Source: Cohnella abietis
GTDB lineage: Bacteria > Bacillota > Bacilli > Paenibacillales > Paenibacillaceae
Direction: 5' to 3'
NCBI RefSeq assembly: GCF_004295585.1
Contig: NZ_AP019400.1
Location: forward strand, 2,640,001-2,704,000
DNA: 64,000 nucleotides
Part shown: in pieces, positions 1 to 6,167 of the stretch
How positions within the stretch are numbered: position 1 is the first letter of the stretch
How the letters are laid out: every line of letters starts with the position of its first letter
Made by a program: the position numbers and the translations under genes
The notes under the pieces: generated by a model
What the model saw: the letters and a program-made list of their open reading frames with translations, nothing else
Told to the model about the DNA's origin: nothing
Database searches by the model: none

Positions 1-217
1 GTGCCGATTGTCCAGCTAATTGCTGTTCAGCAATTTGTACGAGTCGGCGTGTGATGTTACCACCGATGCGACCGGTATCGACTGTCATCATGTTGCCGTA
101 GTATCCGTCTTGCGGAATTTGGATGCCTAGCTCTTGACAGGCTTCGTATTTCAATTGTTCGAGCGCTGATGTAGCTTGTTTTACGACAAGTTGATTTGAG
201 CTTTGATTGTTTGCCAT
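1..217 (-). CDS. alpha/beta-type small acid-soluble spore protein (SASP), 3' end cut by window edge
   Basis: This is a spore-core DNA-binding protein that coats and protects DNA in the dormant spore and is degraded by the GPR protease at germination. The reverse strand begins MANNQSSNQLVVKQATSALE and continues with the family's two conserved blocks: the GPR-cleavage region around LKYEACQELGI and the glycine-rich TVDTGRIGGNITRRLVQIAE block. The start is the ATG at 215-217, preceded by a strong GGAGGTGAT ribosome site (221-229 on the complement). The last residues lie beyond base 1, so the protein is slightly longer than the 72 residues visible; family members are usually 60-90 residues. A SigG-like promoter lies upstream. 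It fixes the organism as an endospore former. Confidence 0.95.
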   Translation of the reverse strand, partial: MANNQSSNQLVVKQATSALEQLKYEACQELGIQIPQDGYYGNMMTVDTGRIGGNITRRLVQIAEQQLAGQSA

Positions 218-246
218 TATGTATCACCTCCATGATTTACCACACC

Positions 247-277
247 TATTATTCAACCGCTGGCTGCTCTTTATTCA
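247..277 (-). promoter_or_regulatory. possible SigG-type promoter of the SASP gene
   Basis: On the reverse strand a -35-like TGAATA (complement of 272-277) is followed after 18 bp by AATAATA (complement of 247-253). SigG promoters have a TGAATA-like -35 and a CATnnTA-like -10. The -35 fits exactly; the -10 departs at two positions. The location about 30 bp before the SASP start supports the call. Confidence 0.45.
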
Positions 278-335
278 TAGTTGCCTGTATAATTTTTCCG
301 CTCATTCAAGGAAGCAAAAAGTATATTTATTCCGC

Positions 336-365
336 TTGAATAAGAACTTATGTTCGGTTTATAAT
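336..365 (+). promoter_or_regulatory. SigA promoter of the SOS cassette
   Basis: The -35 is TTGAAT (336-341) and the -10 is a perfect TATAAT (360-365), with an 18-bp spacer. One LexA box lies inside the spacer and another lies just downstream of the -10, the classic layout for a LexA-repressed gene. Confidence 0.8.
344..355 (+). promoter_or_regulatory. LexA/DinR box 1
   Basis: GAAC-TTAT-GTTC is a perfect GAACnnnnGTTC half-site pair, the core of the Bacillus LexA (DinR) operator. It sits between the -35 and -10 hexamers, so bound LexA would block polymerase. Confidence 0.85.
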
Positions 366-367
366 AA

Positions 368-379
368 GAACAGGTGTTC
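368..379 (+). promoter_or_regulatory. LexA/DinR box 2
   Basis: GAAC-AGGT-GTTC is a second perfect GAACnnnnGTTC site, 24 bp (centre to centre) after box 1 and just downstream of the -10. Two tandem perfect boxes predict tight SOS control of the three genes that follow. Confidence 0.85.
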
Positions 380-397
380 GATATGGAGGCGGGATAA

Positions 398-598
398 ATG
401 CCGGATAAATATATTGGTCAAGTCATTCAGATCATTTACCAGGATGCGAAAGGGATCATTACAAAGCGAATCATTCGTGTCTGGAAAATCGTTGACGGCA
501 AGGCTATCGCCTACGATTTTGACAAGAAAGCTCGTCGTCCCTTTCGGGTAGATCGCATACTAGCCGTTCGTCCGGTAGGGAATCCTTATGCCTCCTGA
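398..598 (+). CDS. small WYL-like protein heading the SOS operon
   Basis: This 66-residue protein starts at the ATG at 398, right after a GGAGGCGGG ribosome site. The core (VIQIIYQDAKGIITKRIIRV, then a strand ending FRVDRILAVRPV) resembles the beta-barrel of WYL domains, which bind single-stranded nucleic acid or nucleotide ligands and usually sit in much larger transcription regulators. Here only the sensor-like fold is present, with no HTH. The gene lies behind two LexA boxes and overlaps the polymerase start by 11 bp, so the two are translationally coupled. A role in lesion bypass is inference from context; the WYL resemblance is from pattern reading only. Confidence 0.7.
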   Translation: MPDKYIGQVIQIIYQDAKGIITKRIIRVWKIVDGKAIAYDFDKKARRPFRVDRILAVRPVGNPYAS

Positions 599-1847
599 GC
601 GTTGTATTATGCTGGTCGATTGCCAGAGCTTCTATGCAAGCGTGGAGAAAGCCGCCCACCCGGAATACAAGCATCGTCCATTAGCGGTTGCAGGTGACCC
701 GGCACGACGCAGTGGAATCATATTGGCTGCTTGCCCTATAGCTAAGAAAGCGGGAGTGACAACAGCCGAACGCTTAGGCGATGCGCTTGGCAAGTGTCCG
801 GGACTTGTTATCGTTCGTCCTCGTATGCAAGTTTATATTACTGTATCCCTCCTTATAACCAAAATTTTCAAAACCTTCACCGATCTTGTAGAGCCTTACA
901 GCATTGATGAGCAATTTCTTGACGTAACAGGCTCTTTGTCTTATTTCGGATATCCGGAGGAGATCGCTCGGCAAATTCAAAGCCTTATCTATGTGAGTAC
1001 CGGTGTGTGGTCGAGGGTAGGGATCGGCCCTACGAAGATACTTGCCAAAATGGCAACGGACAACTTTGCTAAGAAGAATGATTCCGGTATTTTCACATTG
1101 GGGAAATCTGATGTTGAGAGGGTGCTGTGGGAGCTTCCTATTAATAAAATGTTTGGCGTGGGCTCCCGGATGACTAATCATTTCCTATGCATGGGGATGC
1201 ATTATATTGGTGACGTTGGACGGTTGGAGCTCGGGGATTTGAAACGGCGACTGAGCGCACGAATGGGACGTAATAGCGATATTCAGGCTGAATTGTTCTG
1301 GCAAACGGCTAGAGGTATTGATCCAAGCCCAGTAACTCCTTCAACACACGATACTCAGAAGGCAATAGGACATCAAATGACACTTCCTAGAGATTACAGC
1401 AAGAGAGAGGACATAAATGTCATTTTACTGGAGCTGTCAGAGGAGGTGTGCCGACGGTGCCGCGCCAAAGGCTATATGGGAAGGGTTGTTTCCTCAGGGG
1501 GGATGGGGGCAGACTACGACCGACCTACAGGCTTTTACCGCCAATCGACCTTAGCAGATCCTACAGACATTGCGCAGGAAGTATACGAAGCGGCTAAGGC
1601 TATATTTTATACCCATTGGGATGGATCCCCCGTGCGGAGGCTTGGCGTTACATTAACCGGAATTTCTTCAGCAGATCAATACCAGCTCACCTTGTTCGGC
1701 GATCGTGAGCAACAAAGAACGATTTCTCGCACATTGGATGGGATCAAAAATAGATACGGTGGGGGCGCCATTCTTCGTGCCTCCTCGATGCTTTCTGCGG
1801 GCCAGGCGCTTGAGAGAACAGCAAAAATCGGAGGGCACTATAAATGA
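588..1847 (+). CDS. Y-family translesion DNA polymerase (UvrX/YqjW-like)
   Basis: This error-prone polymerase copies past damaged template. The catalytic carboxylates are visible: D11 in MLVDCQSFYASVE and D107-E108 in the SIDEQFLDV motif. Palm and finger sequences fill the first ~230 residues, followed by the helix-hairpin-helix thumb (around NKMFGVGSRMTNHFLCMG) and a little-finger domain. At 419 residues it matches the UvrX/YqjW (PolY2) group of Bacillus, which lacks the extended tail of some DinB proteins. It overlaps the WYL-like gene upstream and shares an ATGA overlap with the next gene. The tandem LexA boxes upstream indicate SOS induction. The exact subgroup (PolY1 or PolY2) is inferred from length and the DCQSFYASVE signature. 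Confidence 0.93.
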   Translation: MPPERCIMLVDCQSFYASVEKAAHPEYKHRPLAVAGDPARRSGIILAACPIAKKAGVTTAERLGDALGKCPGLVIVRPRMQVYITVSLLITKIFKTFTDLVEPYSIDEQFLDVTGSLSYFGYPEEIARQIQSLIYVSTGVWSRVGIGPTKILAKMATDNFAKKNDSGIFTLGKSDVERVLWELPINKMFGVGSRMTNHFLCMGMHYIGDVGRLELGDLKRRLSARMGRNSDIQAELFWQTARGIDPSPVTPSTHDTQKAIGHQMTLPRDYSKREDINVILLELSEEVCRRCRAKGYMGRVVSSGGMGADYDRPTGFYRQSTLADPTDIAQEVYEAAKAIFYTHWDGSPVRRLGVTLTGISSADQYQLTLFGDREQQRTISRTLDGIKNRYGGGAILRASSMLSAGQALERTAKIGGHYK

Positions 1848-2344
1848 GCAAAAAATTAAGCGGAAACGGACGCTGGGAGTCGAGTAGAATGATGCTTCCG
1901 GAGCACCGAGAGCAGCTGCTGGATCAGGAAAAGGAGGGGGGTGTCTCGACCTCTGTCCACAATAAGCGAGTACCCGATAAGGATGAGCTTTTAATGATTC
2001 GGGACTTTATTATTTTGCCTGTCGTGCTAACCATGACGAACAAAAACCTTGCCGATATTGAAAACTCAGCCCACTCATTGAAGACGCTCTACGCCAAGGT
2101 AACGCGGATTATGATGGATATGATTAGCATGGATCTGTATCGGATTAAGCGTGAGATGAAGCAACGGAATATTAAAGTGTTCGAAGAGGAGCAGGCTGAC
2201 GGCATTATGTACTACCGGTATATTTACAAGGGCTATCAAGAGAAGTTTGGCATGGTTCGAGAGGTTCTGAGAGCAGAAGTAAGCATGCGCATGACGAAAT
2301 ACATTCGGGATGTTATTATGCCGCTAAGTAAGACCAAGGAATGA
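1844..2344 (+). CDS. YolD-like N-terminus joined to a YhjD-like domain
   Basis: This is the third gene of the SOS cassette (166 residues); its ATG overlaps the polymerase stop codon (ATGA). Residues 1-30 (KLSGNGRWESSRMMLPEHRE) match the opening motif of YolD-like proteins, which accompany Y-family polymerases in Firmicutes. Residues ~45-160 do not continue as YolD. They resemble the small helical YhjD family (a block like LMIRDFIILPVVLTMTNKN, then YYRYIYKGYQEKFG). The protein therefore looks like a fusion of two small families. Biochemical function is unknown; a polymerase accessory role is inferred from operon position. Confidence 0.75.
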   Translation: MSKKLSGNGRWESSRMMLPEHREQLLDQEKEGGVSTSVHNKRVPDKDELLMIRDFIILPVVLTMTNKNLADIENSAHSLKTLYAKVTRIMMDMISMDLYRIKREMKQRNIKVFEEEQADGIMYYRYIYKGYQEKFGMVREVLRAEVSMRMTKYIRDVIMPLSKTKE

Positions 2345-2354
2345 AAAATAGGTG

Positions 2355-2486
2355 CCGACCGTTGCTTGCTGAGTGAGAAAAGACTAGACAAGAGGCATAG
2401 ACACAGATTGCCTAGGGGGTCATGTAATTTATGGGGGGTACTTGTCTTATCTTTGGCTAATGGTTCCTAATCGCCGCTACGGTCGG
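2355..2486 (+). other. nested inverted repeats before the peptidase gene
   Basis: CCGACCGT (2355-2362) pairs with ACGGTCGG (2479-2486), and inside it AGACAAG (2386-2392) pairs with CTTGTCT (2441-2447). This gives a candidate ~130-nt folded leader ahead of the gene at 2554. I recognise no riboswitch family. Arms of 7-8 bp at these distances could be chance. Confidence 0.3.
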
Positions 2487-2553
2487 TCAGATGCAACATA
2501 AAATATTAAATCGACCACAGTCGAAAAGGCGGTAAAGAAAGGAGAGCATTAAT

Positions 2554-3297
2554 ATGCTGACATTAGCTCAAGTACAAGCCATATCGGCAAAAAATTTAGA
2601 AGGTCTTAATCCCATCGTGCGAAGAGCGACGGAGGAGTTGATTGTCCGTTCCTTCGCAGTAGGTGTTCCGATTATTATTGTACAGGGACTCCGAACGATT
2701 GCTTATCAGAATCAGCTGTACGCTCAGGGCAGAACAGCTCCAGGTACAATTGTGACCAATGCCAAGGGCGGTTATAGCTTCCATAATTTCGGACTTGCTG
2801 TAGATTTTGCATTACTGCTGCCAGATGGGAAAGCCATATCATGGGATACGTATCGAGATGGCAATAGGGATGGCCAGCGTGATTGGATTCAGGTTGCCAC
2901 GATTGCGAAGGGGCTGGGATTTGAATGGGGTGGAGACTGGGCTCATTTTGTAGACATGCCGCACTTTCAGATGGCATTCGGACTTACAACAGCCAAGCTT
3001 AGAGCGGGTGCCAAACCACCAACAACAGTCATTACAACTGAGGAGGATCAACCTATGACGAAAGAGGAAAAACAAGCCTTCGAAGCATTGCAGAAAAAGG
3101 TAGGGGAGCAGTCTAGTACAGTTAGCATCCTCACTCAGAAGATTAAGGATATCGAAACAAATATACCGGCTCCAAAATGGTTTGTGACGGAGTTCGGCGA
3201 CAAGGTGCTGGAGAAGATAAAGGATCCAACGGGAACACTTGATTTTTGGCGCTCGCTGGCCGTTTCGCTTAGGGTACAAGGCTATAAAAAGGTATAA
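2554..3297 (+). CDS. CwlK-type L-alanyl-D-glutamate / D-Ala-D-Ala peptidase (M15)
   Basis: This zinc peptidase cuts peptidoglycan peptide bridges. The M15 signature is complete: SFHNFGLAVDF supplies H77 and D84, and the second block GGDWAHFVDMPHFQM supplies catalytic D134 and zinc ligand H137. Residues 1-150 are the catalytic domain. Residues 165-205 are a charged, probably coiled-coil stretch, and the tail (DPTGTLDFWRSLAVSLRVQG) matches C-terminal segments of Bacillus/Paenibacillus phage-type lysins. No signal peptide is seen, so export may be holin-like or at lysis. The ribosome site AAAGGAGAG precedes the ATG. It is monocistronic, with a strong terminator after it. A domesticated prophage lysin is possible, but no other phage genes flank it. 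Confidence 0.85.
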   Translation: MLTLAQVQAISAKNLEGLNPIVRRATEELIVRSFAVGVPIIIVQGLRTIAYQNQLYAQGRTAPGTIVTNAKGGYSFHNFGLAVDFALLLPDGKAISWDTYRDGNRDGQRDWIQVATIAKGLGFEWGGDWAHFVDMPHFQMAFGLTTAKLRAGAKPPTTVITTEEDQPMTKEEKQAFEALQKKVGEQSSTVSILTQKIKDIETNIPAPKWFVTEFGDKVLEKIKDPTGTLDFWRSLAVSLRVQGYKKV

Positions 3298-3303
3298 ATT
3301 ATT

Positions 3304-3335
3304 TCCCGGGAGCTAGGCTTCTGGGATTTCTTTTT
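3304..3335 (+). terminator. intrinsic terminator after the M15 peptidase
   Basis: A 10-bp stem (3304-3313 with 3317-3326, two G-T pairs, 3-nt loop) is followed by a T-rich run. Confidence 0.8.
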
Positions 3336-3339
3336 GAAA

Positions 3340-3368
3340 TTGACGGTGTAGAGGACGCTTGGTATAAT
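3340..3368 (+). promoter_or_regulatory. SigA promoter of the gntR-kdgK-kdgA operon
   Basis: TTGACG (3340-3345) and a perfect TATAAT (3363-3368) are separated by exactly 17 bp. Confidence 0.85.
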
Positions 3369-3370
3369 TA

Positions 3371-3394
3371 ATTATCGATAATATTAACGATAAT
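3371..3394 (+). promoter_or_regulatory. operator of the KDG operon (24-bp near-palindrome)
   Basis: ATTATCG at 3371-3377 is mirrored by CGATAAT at 3388-3394 around a TAATATTA centre; all but one base pair is symmetric. It starts two bases after the -10, where a bound repressor would overlap the transcription start. The GntR protein encoded immediately downstream is the obvious ligand. Confidence 0.7.
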
Positions 3395-3428
3395 CATTTT
3401 TGAGGGAGGAATTTCCATTCTGTATAGC

Positions 3429-4085
3429 TTGGACGAACGAGGAGACTCATTAAGTGAGCAGGTTTATTTATCCCTTAGAGAGTCAATAGTTAGAGGGGAA
3501 TTTTATCCCGGTTTTCGTTTGCTCGTCCTGGAAATTTCTAATTCCCTTAACATTAGCCAAGCCCCTGTTAGAGAAGCGATGGAACGCTTAAAGCAGGAAG
3601 GGCTATTAGTTAGTAAGCATAATAAAGGTTCCTTTGTAGCTGAGATTAGGCAAGAGGAGCTAGAGGAAATATATGAATTACGTGAAATTATTGAATGGAA
3701 TGCCATCAAGAAATCACTTCCCGGTCTGCTAGACTCAGATATTGCGTACTTATCCGAAGTTTTCGAAAAAATGAAGCAAGCGGCTGAAATCGATGACTTG
3801 TTCCAGTTTATTGATTTGGATATGGAGTTTCATAGATTCTTCTATTTTAAATCGGGTAACAAGACAATTCTGCAAATATGGGATCAGATCAATGTGAAGA
3901 TTAAACGCTTCTTGGCTATTGCGAACAAGCTTTATTATTCTGATCTCATGACTATCGCAGAAGGACATCTCCCTCTCATAGAAGCTTTGCAAAGAAGAAA
4001 TGAAGAAGAAATTGAAAAGCTTTTTATGCAGCATTTGAAGGACGTATGGTGGCTAATGAATAAAAAGAACAACACACGGGGGTAG
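3429..4085 (+). CDS. GntR/FadR-family repressor of the KDG operon
   Basis: This is a transcription factor of about 218 residues. Residues ~8-75 form a winged HTH (LSEQVYLSLRESIVRGEFYPG then SQAPVREAMERLKQEGLLV), and residues ~85-210 form an all-helical FCD ligand domain with acidic/His residues (LDMEFHRFF, HLPLIEALQRR) of the type that binds metal plus a carboxylate effector. The effector is probably KDG or a related sugar acid, because kdgK begins 4 bp after the stop and kdgA follows. The start is uncertain. TTG at 3429 is 18 nt from the GGGAGGA ribosome site (3404-3410), whereas the in-frame CTG at 3420 or ATT at 3417 sit at normal spacing. A KdgR-like role is inferred; B. subtilis KdgR itself is LacI-type. 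Confidence 0.85.
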   Translation: MDERGDSLSEQVYLSLRESIVRGEFYPGFRLLVLEISNSLNISQAPVREAMERLKQEGLLVSKHNKGSFVAEIRQEELEEIYELREIIEWNAIKKSLPGLLDSDIAYLSEVFEKMKQAAEIDDLFQFIDLDMEFHRFFYFKSGNKTILQIWDQINVKIKRFLAIANKLYYSDLMTIAEGHLPLIEALQRRNEEEIEKLFMQHLKDVWWLMNKKNNTRG

Positions 4086-4089
4086 AAGG

Positions 4090-5070
4090 ATGGCGCAGCA
4101 TTCCGAAAGCTTGCAGTCATCGAATAAGCCGGAGGTCGTAACCTTCGGTGAAACGATGGCTTTATTTATAAGCGGATCTTCAAAGGGGATAGAATACAGC
4201 ACGAATATGGAAAAATCCTTCGGAGGGGCTGAGAGCAATGTTGCGATCGGACTTGCAAGATTAGGTCATAACGTAGGGTGGTTTGGTACTCTTGGGAATG
4301 ATCCGTTAGGTCGAATGATTTTCAAGAAACTTCGCGGAGAAGGCGTGGATGTTTCCAAGGTGCAATTCAGCAATGAAGCCCCGACAGGGCTTATGCTGCG
4401 CGAAGAGCTGGCGGGGAAAGCTTCTGTGTACTATTATCGAAAAAATTCTGCAGCGAGCCAGATGCAGCCAGAGCAGATCGATGCCAGCTACATTTCTCAA
4501 GCCAAAATTCTTCACATAACGGGCATTACTCCAGCACTAAGCTCAAGCTGCTTCGATTCAGTGCTTGAGGCGATTAGAATCGCTAAAGCCAACGGAGTGA
4601 AAGTCTGCTTTGACCCCAATCTGCGGCTAAAGCTTTGGAAGCTGGAAGAGGCCAGAACGGTTCTACTTAAGCTGGCAGAGGAAGCAGATTATTTCTTGCC
4701 AGGACTCGACGAGCTGAAGCTGCTGTACCAGACGGACGATTTCGGCACGATAGTTGATCAATTAAGACAGCTGTCTGCGATATCTGTAGTCAAAGGCGGG
4801 AACAATGAAACCTACTTGATAGATAAGGATCAGGTCACTTCAGTTCCTTATTTCAAAGCCGAGCGGGTTGTAGATACGATCGGAGCGGGAGACGGCTTCT
4901 GTTCAGGGTTCATATCAGGAATTTTACGAGGGTATGAGCTTCGGGAAGCTGTGCAGCTAGGCAACTTGATCGGTTCCCTTGTCGTGCAGATGGTAGGGGA
5001 TTGGGAAGGGCTGCCCACATGGGGTGAAGTGGAAAGTAAATTAAATAACGAGGCCCATGTTGAAAGGTAA
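4090..5070 (+). CDS. kdgK: 2-keto-3-deoxygluconate kinase (PfkB family)
   Basis: This cytoplasmic ribokinase-family enzyme phosphorylates 2-keto-3-deoxy-D-gluconate to KDPG. Visible features are the N-terminal sugar-binding block (TFGETMALFI, SFGGAESNVAIGLARLG), the substrate-contact segment ASVYYYRKNSAASQM typical of KDG kinases, and the C-terminal DTIGAGDGFCSGF signature with catalytic base D268. Its length (326) is normal. It starts at the ATG at 4090, four bases after the regulator stop and just behind a GGGGGTAGAAGG site. With kdgA next door it forms the lower Entner-Doudoroff/pectin branch. It would be fed by sugar-acid dehydratases such as the one at 11600. Confidence 0.93.
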   Translation: MAQHSESLQSSNKPEVVTFGETMALFISGSSKGIEYSTNMEKSFGGAESNVAIGLARLGHNVGWFGTLGNDPLGRMIFKKLRGEGVDVSKVQFSNEAPTGLMLREELAGKASVYYYRKNSAASQMQPEQIDASYISQAKILHITGITPALSSSCFDSVLEAIRIAKANGVKVCFDPNLRLKLWKLEEARTVLLKLAEEADYFLPGLDELKLLYQTDDFGTIVDQLRQLSAISVVKGGNNETYLIDKDQVTSVPYFKAERVVDTIGAGDGFCSGFISGILRGYELREAVQLGNLIGSLVVQMVGDWEGLPTWGEVESKLNNEAHVER

Positions 5071-5111
5071 TCCAAAATACAGCTTATAATTTACGAAGGG
5101 TGGAAACAACA

Positions 5112-5768
5112 ATGAAAAAGCTAAACATGATTAAAAGTATTGTCGAACATGGAGTCGTAGCGGTGCTCCGCGGTAAAGATGCGAATGAAGTGGTGGAAAT
5201 GGCTGAGCAAGCCATTGCAGGTGGAATTAAGGTTATTGAGGTAACAATGACGGTTCCTTCAGCCTTGACTGCTATTGAGAAGCTAGCTTCGAAATATTCC
5301 AGCTCAGCAACGGAAGCGGATAAATTCGCAATTATTGGTGTAGGAACGGTGTTGGATCCAGAAACGGCGCGTACAGCGATATTAAGTGGATCTGAATTCG
5401 TCGTTGGTCCTTCCCTCAATCCGGCCACTGTAGCGCTGTGTAATCGTTATCGCATTCCGGTAATGCCGGGAGTTATGACGATCAAAGAAATACAAGAGGC
5501 ATTGGAATTGGGCGTCGATATCGTTAAGCTGTTCCCTAGCACCTCTCCTTCAATGATTAAAGCAATTAAAGGTCCGCTACCGCAAGCGAATATTATGCCT
5601 ACAGGCGGCGTGACACTCGACAATCTCGGAGAGTGGATCTCAGCAGGAGCAGTTGCTGTAGGAATTGGCTCTGATCTAACGGCTGAGGCAGTGAAAAAAG
5701 GAGATTTAAGCCTTGTTGCGAATAGAGCAGCTCAGTATATACAAGCATTCAAAGCGGCTAAGAAATAG
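5112..5768 (+). CDS. kdgA: KDPG / 4-hydroxy-2-oxoglutarate aldolase
   Basis: This class I aldolase splits KDPG into pyruvate and glyceraldehyde-3-phosphate. The catalytic E43 is in KVIEVTMTVPSAL and the Schiff-base lysine K139 is in DIVKLFPST. The phosphate-binding glycines lie in MPTGGVTLDN. I prefer the ATG at 5112 (218 residues), which sits 8 nt after AAGGGTGG; an upstream in-frame GTG at 5100 would overlap that site. It is the last gene of the KDG operon and is followed by a strong terminator. The pyruvate product connects functionally to the PPDK gene that follows. Confidence 0.93.
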   Translation: MKKLNMIKSIVEHGVVAVLRGKDANEVVEMAEQAIAGGIKVIEVTMTVPSALTAIEKLASKYSSSATEADKFAIIGVGTVLDPETARTAILSGSEFVVGPSLNPATVALCNRYRIPVMPGVMTIKEIQEALELGVDIVKLFPSTSPSMIKAIKGPLPQANIMPTGGVTLDNLGEWISAGAVAVGIGSDLTAEAVKKGDLSLVANRAAQYIQAFKAAKK

Positions 5769-5810
5769 AGTCAACGGATAGTCGTAATTAATAAAATAGG
5801 CAGCACAATT

Positions 5811-5855
5811 AAGGGATTGAGCAGGATATTAAATCTGCCCAATCCCTTTTTATTT
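5811..5855 (+). terminator. intrinsic terminator of the KDG operon
   Basis: The arm at 5811-5824 (AAGGGATTGAGCAG) pairs with 5835-5848 (CTGCCCAATCCCTT), one mismatch, 10-nt loop, followed by a TTTTTATTT tract. Confidence 0.88.
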
Positions 5856-5859
5856 CCCT

Positions 5860-5926
5860 AATGTGAGTCATATATAAAAATAATTAATTAAATGTGAGTA
5901 ATAATAATTGAAATTATCATTATAAT
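5860..5926 (+). promoter_or_regulatory. promoter region of the SR1P-ppdK operon with a repeated AATGTGAGT motif
   Basis: AATGTGAGT occurs at 5860-5868 and again at 5891-5899, 31 bp apart (about three helical turns, same DNA face). A TATAAT -10 lies at 5921-5926, with no good -35. The repeats are candidates for the CcpN operator because CcpN is encoded in this operon and represses gluconeogenic genes and sr1 in Bacillus. They match the published CcpN consensus only partly, so assignment is inference. Confidence 0.5.
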
Positions 5927-5966
5927 GACTTATATTTATTTGTATCTTACCTATGGGGTGATCATA

Positions 5967-6167
5967 TTGCGACATGCGAACACGGAATTAGGACATTATT
6001 CAGCCGAAAATACAGCTAATGATTTGGGCATTGTGATTTGTAAATTCTGTTCGCAGATTATCGCTACCCTGCCTACGAACGGCTACAAGAAATTTTATAT
6101 CGTTTGTGATCATGAACAATGCGTCAGCAGCAATGAGACTCAAGGGGGAAATGAGAATGAGTGCTAA
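5967..6167 (+). CDS. SR1P-like GapA-binding small zinc-ribbon protein
   Basis: This 66-residue protein starts at TTG 5967, five bases after GGGGTGAT; an earlier in-frame ATG at 5925 would overlap the -10 element. The second half has two cysteine pairs (C25-x2-C28 and C47-x4-C52) around PTNGYKKFYIVC, which resembles the SR1P peptide encoded by the dual-function SR1 RNA of Bacillus. That peptide binds glyceraldehyde-3-phosphate dehydrogenase GapA. Bacillus SR1P is about 39 residues; this one has an extra N-terminal ~20 residues and a polar tail. Its end overlaps the ppdK start by 11 bp. In Bacillus sr1 is repressed by CcpN, which is encoded two genes downstream here. The family match is by eye. 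Confidence 0.65.
   Translation: MRHANTELGHYSAENTANDLGIVICKFCSQIIATLPTNGYKKFYIVCDHEQCVSSNETQGGNENEC

Noticed and set aside
207..551. 114-residue frame running from the SASP leader through the LexA boxes
   Set aside because: It crosses a promoter and two operators, and no family features are visible. The 398-598 frame is the credible gene.
2554..3297. Prophage remnant
   Set aside because: Only one lysin-like gene is present; no holin, tail, integrase or attachment sites are seen nearby.
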